A program made the translations under genes and the position numbers. Below, in pieces: positions 23,095 through 33,786 of a stretch of DNA of 64,000 nucleotides (position 1 is its first letter; the number at the start of each line of letters is the position of its first letter). Below the pieces are notes generated by a model. The model was not told the DNA's origin, did no database searches, and saw nothing but the letters and a program-made list of their open reading frames with translations. The stretch spans positions 18,917,639 to 18,981,638 of the forward strand of contig NC_087067.1 in the NCBI RefSeq assembly GCF_963678635.1, given 5' to 3'. This DNA is from Symsagittifera roscoffensis (lineage: Eukaryota; Xenacoelomorpha; Acoela; Convolutidae).

Positions 23095-23991
23095 TGTGCC
23101 AGTCGGTCATGTCTGGAAGTTTGACCTTGAGAGACACGAAAATACGTAATTTTGGAGTGAAGTTTTTATTTTCAAAATTTCGAATGGAGCCTGTCATGCT
23201 CAGTTTTCTCGTACCAACTGAAAACAAAAAGTGAAAAATCAGAACATCCGAGTTTACAAGTGCGGGAAAATACTCAAGAAAAACAGCAGGAAATTGCTAT
23301 TCGCAATTTCCAGATATAAAATAGGACACGATTAGAGCTGTCTTATCCCGAAATAGGAGGAGAGATAATAGAAAGAAGAGAGAACAACTATTCGGAACAA
23401 ACTAGAGTGAACCTTCAATGGAAAGGTGGACAGCTTGAGTGTCCCAATGGTTCACACAAAAACTCCAATTCTAGAGCCAGAACTTACTTCTGTTACCAAA
23501 ACTGACCAGTATTAAACTTATCTAGTTATATTATCTAATTCTTGAGTTGCCTACCAATTTAATTACTCCTTGTACTCGAATGCATCAACATGTGAGTCCC
23601 TAATTTAATTTTCTCGAGTGTATTTTATGATTGTTATGTTGAGATAAGGCGAGTTTTAGGTTGATCCATCTGAAATGGATCAAAGTTTCACTGTCCAATA
23701 AAAAGTAACTTAACGGATTGTTCCGACCGTGTTTTTAACGGCGTTCGTGTATTTTGGGTATTTTGAGACCTAAGTATGGGAACGTTCTTATTTTCTAGAG
23801 TGGGGGGATATTTTGGTAGTAGCCTTTAAGCTGTAACGGGTTCTAGTCTCATGTCGCAAGCGAACCGAATTGGCTCCGACCGTTCTTGAGGTAGAAAAAC
23901 ACAAGAGATAGTGTCCCTGACTCTTGAGCCAATGGTTATAGGGCCTATTTTTCTTAAGCCTCATATGTGACCGAAGTAGGCGACTGTTACA
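23095..23991 (+). repeat. 5' LTR of element B
   Basis: 897 bp, TGTGCC...GTTACA, nearly identical to 42923-43818. The copies differ at about ten positions, for example in the run of G near 23,810. A TTATATTATCTAA stretch near 23,530 could serve as a promoter element, but this is not certain. Confidence 0.93.
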
Positions 23992-24002
23992 TAGTGTTTT
24001 TA

Positions 24003-24017
24003 TGGCGCTCCTTGGTG
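24003..24017 (+). promoter_or_regulatory. Primer-binding site of element B
   Basis: TGGCGCTCCTTGGTG, 11 bases after the LTR end. It differs at one position from the sites of elements A and C. Confidence 0.82.
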
Positions 24018-24412
24018 TTTTTACGACATCATGACTACGGAGTCGAACCCACTTGACACAGCTCCGGGCTGCATGCCCATTCTAGAGTACCGGTGGTACG
24101 GTTCAGCGGGAACGTGTAAACCTTCCGGTTGTACCGTGATAGCTTTTTAAGAAAACTTGAGAAAACTTCCTGGTACGCTCTCCGAACGAGGCCTAGCTAA
24201 CCGAGTAAAGGGGGGTAACTAGGGAAACAAAAACAAGAAAAAAGTATAGAAAAAGGAACAAAAACCATAAAACGAAAACACAGTGACTTTGATACCGGAT
24301 CATTTGGATCAAACCTTTATATTAATTAAATAGTATACCCATACTGTTTTATAAGACCGATCGTTGCGATCAATATAGCAATTTAAACCATTGACTTCAA
24401 TAAGGTGCCCGA

Positions 24413-24742
24413 GTGGGGGGCGTTGTTAAGGGTTTTCAGATAGATTGCAACCAAGCCGGACAACTAGGAGACTTGACTGGAAGAGTTGACCAGTCGAGTG
24501 GGAAAGTGGTTCACAAGGATCGAACCGGACCACTAGGAGACTTGACTGGAAAGGGTGACCAGCCGAGTGGGAAAGTGGTTCACAAGGATCGAACCGGACC
24601 ACTAGGAGACTTGACTGGAAGAGGTGACCAGCCAAGTGGGAAAGTGGTGCTGCTGTCAAGTGCAGAACAGAGACAACCAGCACAGGATCACCACAGGAGG
24701 ACGCACAGGGGTGTTCTCAAGTTGGGCAACGGGTATCGTTAG
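24413..24742 (+). other. Leader open frame with three 69-bp (23-residue) tandem repeats
   Basis: The word CTAGGAG recurs at 24464, 24533 and 24602, giving a 69-bp period. Because 69 is a multiple of three, the plus frame stays open for about 109 codons and encodes repeats of the pattern GPLGDLTGRGDQPSGKVV-HKDRT. The repeats differ slightly, with mostly conservative changes. It precedes gag by 2 kb. It may be a small leader-encoded peptide or simply a minisatellite; I recognise no family. Confidence 0.45.
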
Positions 24743-25142
24743 AATCCACATTACATTATAGGAGATAAGTGTAAAATTGGATAAGCGGAGTCCCATTGTT
24801 TTGAGGAACTTTTTGCACAAGCAGGCCTGGAAACAGGTCTACGGTTTTCTCTCGAGAGGTTTAGCACCCGGCGCTTAAGGGATTTTTCGGCTTAAGAGGG
24901 GGGCTAAAGAGGGGGGAGGTTAGAAGGGGGGCTGGTTAAGTTAGAGGTTAGCGGTTATAAATTGTAAAAAGGGGGGACACATTAGAGTAACTAATTGTTC
25001 GGCATTGTCGACTTAGTTACCTTAGATATTTACACGCGTTGGTTATAGGAAGCGGATATCCAAAATTAGAATCAGGTTAAGGTCGCCAGCAGGGGGGAGG
25101 AAAATAAGATCGCTAGCAGGGGGGAGGAAAACGCGTGGCAAT
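24588..25142 (+). repeat. Leader segment, first copy of a 0.53-0.56-kb internal repeat of element B
   Basis: Starts ATCGAACCGGACC and ends GCGTGGCAAT; recurs at 28349-28874 with near identity apart from a 30-base length difference near 24,925. It contains the last 23-residue repeat, an Arg/His-rich frame end, and G-rich words (AGGGGGGAGG). Confidence 0.9.
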
Positions 25143-25480
25143 CGGGTACCAGACATTTTTTCGGACAAGATTGGCATCAGTCAACCTTGAATTTCAGGAG
25201 AATTCACCCATCTGTTTTTGAAATTTTTTCCAGTTTAAGATTTTACGTTTTGGTGAAAATTTGTTGTTGGTATTTTAACGAACAGGTGATCACAAGATAC
25301 CTGCGGGGAATTTAGAGTTTCAAATAGCCTGAAAAGACTGGATTAGTATTTGGGTTTCGACCATTAAGATAGGGATTTTGGGAAAATTTTTTACTAGAGC
25401 TCAAGTGGTGGTAAAAGGTACAGTGGTTCAATAGTCCCTACAACGAAGAAGAAGAGACCGGTATCCAGACACTCAGTGAC
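25143..25480 (+). other. Element B leader, unrepeated stretch
   Basis: AT-rich leader sequence between the repeated leader segment and the 14-bp minisatellite. No gene or signal is recognised. Confidence 0.5.
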
Positions 25481-25481
25481 G

Positions 25482-26525
25482 AGTCTTGGGACAGTACCGA
25501 AGAAGTCTTGGGACATTGCAGTCTGGGGACAGTCTTGGGGCAACACAGTCTTGGGACAGTCTTGGGACAGTGCAGCCTTGGGACAGTCTTGGACCAGAGC
25601 AGTCTTGGTACGAAACAGTCTTGGGACAGTGGTCTTGGGACATTGGTCTTTGAACATTGGTCTTGGGACATTGGTCTTGGGACATTAGTCTTGGGACAGT
25701 GGTCTTGGGACATTGGTCTTGGGCCATTGGTCTTGGGACATTGGTCTTGGGACATTAGTCTTGGGACAGTGGTCTTGGGACAGTGGTCTTGGGACAGTGG
25801 TCTTGGGACATTAGTCTTGGGACAGTGGTCTTGGGACATTGATCTTGGGCCATTGGTCTTGGGACATTAGTCTTGGGACAATAGTCTTGGACGTTGGTCT
25901 TGGGCCATTGGTCTTGGGACATTAGTCTTGGGACAGTGGTCTTGGGACGTTGGTCTTGGGCCATTGATCTTGGGACATTAGTCTTGGGACACTAGTCTTG
26001 GGACGTTGGTCTTGGGACATTAGTCTTGGGACAGTCTTGGACCAGAGCAGTCTTGGTACGAAACAGTCTTGGGACAGTGGTCTTGGGACATTGGTCTTTG
26101 AACATTGGTCTTGGGACATTGGTCTTGGGACATTAGTCTTGGGACAGTGGTCTTGGGACATTGGTCTTGGGCCATTGGTCTTGGGACATTGGTCTTGGGA
26201 CATTAGTCTTGGGACAGTGGTCTTGGGACAGTGGTCTTGGGACAGTGGTCTTGGGACATTAGTCTTGGGACAGTGGTCTTGGGACATTGATCTTGGGCCA
26301 TTGGTCTTGGGACATTAGTCTTGGGACAATAGTCTTGGACGTTGGTCTTGGGCCATTGGTCTTGGGACATTAGTCTTGGGACAGTGGTCTTGGGACGTTG
26401 GTCTTGGGCCATTGATCTTGGGACATTAGTCTTGGGACACTAGTCTTGGGACGTTGGTCTTGGGACATTAGTCTTGGGACGTTAGTCTTGGGACGTTGGT
26501 CTTGGGAAATTGGTCTTGGGACGTA
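25482..26525. repeat. 14-bp minisatellite with a 448-bp higher-order repeat
   Basis: About 70 copies of a unit close to TTGGTCTTGGGACA, with TTAGT, GTGGT and TTGAT variants. A block beginning ACCAGAGCAG at 25593 repeats at 26041, and a CTTGGGACAC marker at 25983 repeats at 26431, both offset by 448 bases, so a large block was duplicated after the basic array formed. The unit lacks stops in most frames on both strands, which explains the long repetitive open frames here. Confidence 0.95.
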
Positions 26526-26721
26526 AGTCAGGTTGAAGTAACCAATTGTAAAATCATATTCTCTATCCTATCCTAACATATAAAATTTTCAAGAGCTTAA
26601 GAAAAGTTGTTTTTAGCAAATCGTCGATTTCTTTTTACAAAATTTTTTTGTCAACAGAGGTTTTAACCTTAGAGTAGAATTTTGTAGATAATAATACTGT
26701 AAATAGTAACAATTGTAAATA
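26526..26721 (+). other. End of element B leader before gag
   Basis: AT-rich stretch directly before the gag ATG at 26722. No defined signal is visible apart from that start codon. Confidence 0.4.
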
Positions 26722-29260
26722 ATGAGGCGGAGCAGGGTACCGGTAGCTGAAAAAAGATCTACCGAAGCGAAGACAAAGTATAATTCGTCTCTACGTAAGA
26801 CAACATCAATGGGTCCGAAGGTAACAAAGAAGAACTTTTCAGTTAGTATGGTCAGCACGAGGAGTACCACGGAGAACAAAGCAAAAGAGGGCATGGAAGG
26901 GGAACGAGTAGAACCCAACATCGAGATTGATCTAGAGACACCTGATCAAAGTGTGGATGAAGCAGAAAAGAAAACGACAGAGTCAACTCCAATGCCTAAT
27001 GCGGAAGAACCTAACCCGAATCCCATAGAGTTCTCGCCGATAGACAACGTGGAAGACACAACAGGCAACAGGCCAGAAACAAAGAAGGATGAGTCTCAAA
27101 AGAGAACGTCTTTTACTGAAAGATTAGCAATGATGGTCGGAATGAGATCGAAGTACGCAGCAGTGGAGGAGACGAAAGTCGAGAAAAGCAAAACATTCGG
27201 AACAGTATCCACGAGAACGACAGAGACCGATCAGAACGAGGGTCAGAGAAAATCGGGACCAGTGACCAACTACAGGACAACAACGGACCATGGAACGACA
27301 ACTCTTGAGTTAAGCGACTTGATGGCGAAGCTAGATCAGATAGATGAAAAACTGAAGCACAGCGAAGAGGATAGAAAGGTGATAAGGAATGAAATGAGAC
27401 ACAACAAACATGAGTACTTGGACAACTATTTCCATCTAGCGAGAGCGACGGAGGAAAAGCTTCAGAAGATGTCTGACAAAGTAGAAACCACTGATAAAGA
27501 GCGAGAAAAGAACATCAGAAAAGACATGCAAGAAATGAAGCAGCGATATGACACAGTGAATTGCCAGTTAGGGAGTTTGGAAACGAGAATGGATACGATG
27601 AGTAGGGAACAGGCTGAGAGCTCAAGTGCAATACAGACAAAGCTAGACGCTATTCTTAGGAATTCAACACAACAAGACAGGACAGCTGCAGAGAGGACAC
27701 AAGGTAATAGAGTGGACTTCGTGGAGCCTCAAAGGAACAAACGACAGTCAACACCGTTACCAGCAACCCGGGAGGTCGCGATTACGGCACCGGTGGGGGC
27801 CAGGGCCATTATAAAAAATGGAACAGCGAACACAACCAGTGGTCCAGGGGACTCCAAGACTCACAACAACGTGGGACCGGATGCCATGACCTGGGCAAGC
27901 ACCTGGGAAATTATGAACAGGACGCTGGAAGCCTTCGCCACGAGGAACACCGACTCGAGTGACAGAGGAGGCAACAAATCCAGGAAAACCTTCAAGAAAC
28001 CGAAGGAGTTCAAAGATGATTCAGATGGATGCATTGACACTTGGGTAGAAGTCATGAGGTTGCACTTAGAACAAGACAACTTGAACGATGAGAGGCAGGC
28101 ATGCACAGCGATACTGAGCAATCTGGAAGGAACGGCATTGAAATGCGTGGTTGCGAAGAAAGAAGAGGAACGCGACACAGCGGACAAAATCTTTGAAATA
28201 TTGTTAAACAGATTCGGCTCAGGCATGAAGGGTCATCAAGCGATGATGCGATTTGAAAAGAGGAGACAAAGGGACGATGAATCGATAGACAGGTTCCTAG
28301 ATGATCTTGAGAGCTTGAGAAGAAGGAGTGTACCGGAAGAATCTACCAATCGAACCGGACCACTAGGAGACTTGACTGGAAGAGGTGACCAGCCAAGTGG
28401 GAAAGTGGTGCTGCTGTCAAGTGCAGAACAGAGACAACCAGCACAGGATCACCACAGGAGGACGCACAGGGGTGTTCTCAAGTTGGGCAACGGGTATCGT
28501 TAGAATCCACATTACATTATAGGAGATAAGTGTAAAATTGGATAAGCGGAGTCCCATTGTTTTGAGGAAGTTTTTGCACAAGCAGGCCTGGAAACAGGTC
28601 TACGGTTTTCTCTCGAGAGGTTTAGCACCCGGCGCTTAAGGGATTTTTCGGCTTAAGAGGGGGGCTAAAGAGGGGGGAGGTTAGAAGGGGATTGTAAAAA
28701 GGGGGGACACATTAGAGTAACTAATTGTTCGGCATTGTCGACTTAGTTACATTAGATATTTACACGCGTTGGTTATAGGAAGCGGATATCCAAAAAATTA
28801 GAATCAAGTTAAGGTCGCCAGCAGGGGGTAGGAAAATAAGATCGCTAGCAGGGGGGAGGAAAACGCGTGGCAATAAGAGATGATGCAGAAGTCAAGAGAG
28901 TACATGCTGATGAAACCCAAGAAATACTCGTACTCAGACAACAGGAACACACAAGGGGGTAGTCAGCCACAGAGGTCGTCATGGTACAAGCCCAGAGATG
29001 ACATGGACAAACGCAGGTCATGTGCTAACTGCGCGTCGGCGGATCATCATGTGGCGGATTCCACGACATACAAACAGGGCATGAAGAGTTTGGGATATGC
29101 ACCAGATGAGGAAGAGATGAGCCAGATGGAGGAACACGAGTTCTATAGTGGCTTGATCATCAAAATAGGTGCAAGATGCTTCTTCTGCAACCAAGAGGGG
29201 CACTTCAGGATGGACTGTCCGTTGTTTTGGGAAGCGGTCAAGAATCAGAGTCATCCAAAA
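26722..29260 (+). pseudogene. Gag of element B (fossil)
   Basis: ATG at 26722. The first 320 residues are highly charged and disordered-looking (Ser, Thr, Glu and Lys-rich), then a long coiled coil (MDEKLKHSEEDRKVIRNEM-like heptads, about 27,330-27,650). A capsid-like retrotrans_gag segment follows (DTWVEVMRLHLEQDNLNDER, ACTAILSNLEGTALKC, RFGSGMKGHQAMMRFEKRRQ, about 28,030-28,300). Beyond the internal repeat copy is a zinc knuckle CFFCNQEGHFRMDC (29,177-29,220). The N-terminal part matches the gag remnant of element C. Confidence 0.85.
28349..28874 (+). repeat. Second copy of the leader segment, inside the gag region
   Basis: Near-identical to 24588-25142. The same end words ATCGAACCGG and GCGTGGCAAT delimit it exactly. 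A leader piece within gag suggests recombination or template switching during reverse transcription, or an assembly artefact. Confidence 0.9.
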
Positions 29261-30352
29261 CACAAGTTGGCGCTAGCAGCGGTGCAGAACCAGAGAAACA
29301 GACAAGGCAAATTTGAGACGAAAAACCTAGAAAGACCAAGTGCGGAGCTACCAACGAAAACAATGAAAGCTGTAACACAATGTAATAGCGCAGTAGAGGC
29401 CACGGCGAAGAACGACCTAGCAATAGATTATGAGAAGGCGGCAGCGGAGGCCATCAACAAAGTGAAACAAGACCTGGCAGCGAAAGAAATAGAACAACGG
29501 TTGAAGCAAGAGATCCCAAGACAGAGAATGAACGAAACATTAAGTTGCGCACAAACAATACCAGAAGCTGCTGAGGGGTCGACAAAAAATGGAAACTGCA
29601 ACACTGTAAAAATGGTTACAGGAAAGCCATTTGGCATAACAAAGATTGGGGCAAGAATAATGTCAATAATCACTGTGGGCGGCCACGAAGTAACGAGAAA
29701 CTTAAGCGAACCAAGTGACCAGACAATAATGCACATTGATGTGTACGCAGATTACTTGAGTTGTATAAGCCCACAAACGACTTCTAGAGCGTTGAGAGCA
29801 CTACTCACGAGAGGGGGTAGCAAGTCGGTACGTGTTGATAACAGGTACACAGAAGCTTATGGTCCACATGAAGTGATGCTAAATATAGATGGAATCAACA
29901 TCTATACCAAAACAATGATAACATATGATGAAGACCTAATTGGGCAAATCTACGTGGGAAAAGAAGAGTTGAAAGTGAGATCGATCGGACACTGCGCCAT
30001 GCTTGAAGAAGATGCGATGCACATCGGGACAGAGGCAGATGTGACAGGACACGTGCTAGACATAAGTGGCCAAAAGACTCAGTTACGTGGGTTACTTGAT
30101 ACGGGAGCAGTCTTGAGTGTCATACCAATCGAAACTTGGGAACGAATGGGCTTCAACAAAGATGATTTGATAGATTCGAGAATACGGTTGTCAGCTGCAA
30201 ACAAAGGGGCCCTGCGGGTGTTGGGCAGAACGCCGATAATAGCCCTCAATCTGGGGGAACGTAACCTGTGGATGAGCTTTCTTGTGGTAGAAAACCTAGA
30301 TGAGTCTGACCAATTTATTTTAGGCAGAGACTTCATAGGAACTTTGATGTAG
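29261..30352 (+). pseudogene. Spacer and aspartic protease of element B (fossil)
   Basis: After the zinc knuckle comes a charged helical region, then the retropepsin motif LRGLLDTGAVLSVIPIETWE (near 30,098) and its partner strand FLVVENLDESDQFILGRDFI (near 30,320), the ILGRDF signature of Gypsy-type proteases. An upstream region (about 29,650-30,060) has strand-rich sequence that I do not recognise. Confidence 0.88.
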
Positions 30353-30372
30353 CGATTGATCTAAACAACGCA

Positions 30373-32440
30373 ATGTTCAGGATACGGAACCCGGATAGGA
30401 GGTACGCAATCAAACCGGTAAATTTAATAATGGCAAATGAAACCAAAGCACCGGTATTCTTGAGTAGGAGGGTGAGGCTAAAGGCGATTGAGGCGGCGAT
30501 TGTAAGCTTACGAATGAAAATATACAATGAACTAAGTGACAACAAGCAGGTATGTGTAGTCCCAAACCCAAGTAGTCAAAGTGCTGCTGTTTTAGGAAGA
30601 TCCTTCTCGATTACGAAGAGCGGCCTCTGCGTGAGTGTCTTGTTGAATACCCTTGACATGCCAATCACGATACAGAGGGGGAGGAAACTGGGATATACTT
30701 TACCTGTTAAAACTCGATATGAAATTACTGAAAACCATAAACAAAATGAAGTTGTTGATTGTCCCAATCATAGGGACAAAATTTGTATCTTGAGACGATT
30801 GAATAAAATAAAAGATTCATCGGGTCTTGTGAAGTCACTTAAGTCAGAGACGGACGATGGACTATCGAGCTGTTCGAATTTCCCGGAACGGCCCACATTA
30901 GACGAAATACAGGGTAATAAACCGGTTCTACCGGATATTGAACACCTAAGATGCAAGTTCACGGACGAACAGCTCGAAGCCATCAAGGACGTACTAGAAC
31001 GGAACGAAGAAGTTTTTTCAAGACATAAGGCAGACATCGGGTGTTGCAATTTTGTTGAGCATGAAATAGAACTTGAGGAAAACGCAATACCGCACAGGGA
31101 GGGGGCGAGGCGCATGACCCCACACATATCGGATGCGTGTAGAAAGGAGATTGAAACGCTACTAGAGTATGACATGATAGAACCATCCAAATCACCGTGG
31201 GCGTGTGGAGTAGTGATGGCCAAAAAGAAAGGCGACCAGTTGAGGTTTTGTTGTGACTTTTGATACCTGAACTCCGTCACGGTGAAGGATGCCTATCCCA
31301 TACCTAGGATTGATGAGAGCCTCTCGAAGTTAGGTGATGCAAAATTTTCTACGACTCTTGATTTAGGCTCGGCTTTTTGGCAGGTACCACTCAGGAAGCA
31401 GGACAGGGACAAGACAGGGTTTGCCTTTGAGTTGGGTCTGTTTCAATGGAAACGGATGCCGTTTGGACTTTGCAATGCCACAACAACGTTTCAGCGGTTG
31501 ATGGCACACGCGCTGATAGGCGTGACGAAGAAGTATGGCAATCTGGTAATGTGCTATGTGGATGACGTGGTAATAGCGACACCCACACTAGAGGACCACA
31601 TTGAAAGACTTCACGAAGTATTTGCGTGTATGAAGAGGTCGGGGCTGAAGTGCAAACCATCAAAGTGTGAGATACTCAAGGACTCGATAAAATACTTGGG
31701 AAGGATGGTGGACAAACACGGCATCAGACCAGATCCAGACGCAGCAGAGGCAGTTTTAACTTGGAAATCGCCGAAAACGGAACACCAATTGATGAGTTTT
31801 CTGGGTTTTGCAAATTACTATAGGGAATTCGTCAAAGGCTATGCGGACAAGGTTTATCCGATGCAACAGTTAATGAGGCACAAGGGCAAGAAGTTCACGT
31901 GGAATAACGCAGCGGAAGAGTCATTACAGAGAATAAAGAAAGAGTTGTGCGAGGCACCAGTACTAGGGATGCCAACAGAGAAGGGGATGTACGTACTGGA
32001 TACGGACGCGTCGGTAGTAGCGATATCTGGAATTCTCCACCAAGAACAAGAGTGGAACGGGAAAACAGTCTTGAGACCAATAGCGTACGGGAGCAAAGTC
32101 CTAAGTGACACGGAAATGAAGTACGGAGCACCGAAAGCAGAGATGTTCGCGGTGGTTACCTTTGTCGAGAAATATAGGGCATACCTAGGCAGTGAGCCAT
32201 TCAAGTTGCGAGTCGACAACCGGGCACTAAGCTGGCTGAAGACGTACTCAATGGACCAAAGTTACATTGGGAGGTGGATAGTTCGCCTGGACGGATACAA
32301 TATGATAATTGAGCACAGAACACGAGACAAACATCAAAATGCTGACAGCTTGAGCAAGAAGACGGAGTTCTACGAGAGACAAGAACAGAGGGAGGCAGAT
32401 AGACCTGAGATGTTTGACCTTCATGGACAAGGAAACGTAT
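30373..32440 (+). pseudogene. Reverse transcriptase and RNase H of element B (fossil)
   Basis: Before RT are HEIELEENAIPHREGARRMT and a CRKEIETLLEYDMIEPSKSP lead-in. RT motifs: VKDAYPIPRIDESLSKLGDA, TLDLGSAFWQVPLRKQDRDK, KRMPFGLCNATTTFQRLMA, and the catalytic MCYVDDVVIATPT (31,554-31,565), then LGFANYYREFVKGYADKV. RNase H follows: YVLDTDASVVAISGILHQEQ, KAEMFAVVTFVEKYRAYLG, LRVDNRALSWLKTYS, and DKHQNADSLSKKT. All are Ty3/Gypsy signatures, but the YVDD box and the LSKKT end separate it from element A. Confidence 0.93.
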
Positions 32441-32753
32441 GACAGTCTTCCTCTCACAAGATGGTTGGACAAATCAGGCAAACCAATAGAAGATCACCCC
32501 GAGTTAACAAAGGAAACTACAAAAAAAACAATCTTGAGAAAGAACCGAGGGATACCGATAGGAATAATGCACAAGTCAAAGATCGTGAGGGAGACGCTCA
32601 AAGCAAAAGGCTACTATCTCAACCAGGTAGAGACGGGGGAAGCACAAATAGACGAAGACTTAAAGGGGTTACTCGAGAGACTAGCAGATCATAAGCCCGT
32701 GATTCAAGAAAACTGTAAAGAGGAACCTGAGGTCACAATACTGCGAAAGAGCG

Positions 32754-33144
32754 GGACAGCCAGTGATAGAAATACCTCGAAGGTGACTAACCTTGATGGG
32801 AAGGAAGTGGTGCAGTCACTGGTCGAAAAGATCCCAGCTGAATTACTTGAACAGACTAGAGTCAGGAGAAAGAGAGTGGAATTCAAGGAAGAAGCTGAAT
32901 ACCTGGGACCAGGTCAAGTGTCCGGGGAGCGGTCCACGTCCACAGAAGAAGAAAACACAGAAGAAGAAAACACTGAAGGAGAAAACTTTTCCGGGGAGTG
33001 TGAAATGTGGGATGAGGACTCGGAAGCGAGCAGTGACGATCAAGATAGTCTCTGCATGATATTAGCAGAAGAGAAGATTAGACACCACGACAGGGAACTA
33101 CAAACAGATCCGTCCTCAGGAACCTTCAACTTGGACGTGCAGGA
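32754..33144 (+). repeat. Segment H, first copy (acidic linker region of element B)
   Basis: Near-identical copies at 34,966-35,358 and 37,006-37,398. It encodes VVQSLVEKIPAELLEQTRVR and then an extremely acidic Ser/Glu run (STSTEEENTEEENTEGEN). It lies between RNase H and integrase sequence here and is probably a linker of pol. The third and fourth arms of the repeat are described under the 2,040-bp tandem unit. Confidence 0.88.
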
Positions 33145-33786
33145 GTCAGACAACGGCAAAGCCTTTGTGGGGGACTTGACTAAGGAATTAATGAAGAGGT
33201 CACACATAGCTCAAGCACACTCGACGACTTACCATCCTCAGACCAACGGGCTGGTAGAAAGACAGAATAGAACGTTGGTGAACATGCTGAGGGTATACTG
33301 CTCTAGATACATGACCGACTGGGATAAGTATCTGCCTCAAGTCGTAGTGGCATACAACAGTACTCAACACTCGACGACGGGAATCAGTCCATTCATGATG
33401 TTGACAGGCAAAGAGAGAGCGATGCCTCTGACGTTCTTTTACCCAGAGTATGAAGGGAAGAGGACGTCGCCTCAAGCTTACGTGAAAGAGGCGATCAGGA
33501 GACAGCAAGAAATAAACGAGCTGTGCAGGAGGAACACTGCGCAAGCACAAATGAGACATGGCAAGAAATATGATGAAAAAATTTTACAGGCGAAGCCATA
33601 TGAAGTGGGCCAGTATGTGTGGGTTTTCCAGAATGTGATACCGCCCAAAGGGACGAAGAAACTACTCAAGAAATGGAGAGGACCATTCATGATAAATGAA
33701 GTACATCAACAAGGACGGTTCTACCGCTTGAGTACTGGGCGAGCAGCACATTATGAGAACCTGAAGCCTCATGTACCATCCCCAGA
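33145..33786 (+). pseudogene. Integrase portion of element B (fossil)
   Basis: Contains the second half of the rve core: SDNGKAFVGDLTKELMKRSH with the second catalytic Asp, then HSTTYHPQTNGLVERQNRTL with the Glu, and LPQVVVAYNSTQHSTTGISP. A GPF module follows (LLKKWRGPFMINEVHQQGRF, YRLSTGRAAHYENLKPHVPS). This stretch is present once, in contrast to the neighbouring repeated segments. Confidence 0.92.

Noticed and set aside
25394-26412. Long repetitive frames on both strands (SQDQCPKT-like and SWDIGLGTLVLG-like)
   Set aside because: They arise because the 14-bp minisatellite unit has no stop in most frames. Both strands are open at once, so they are not proteins.
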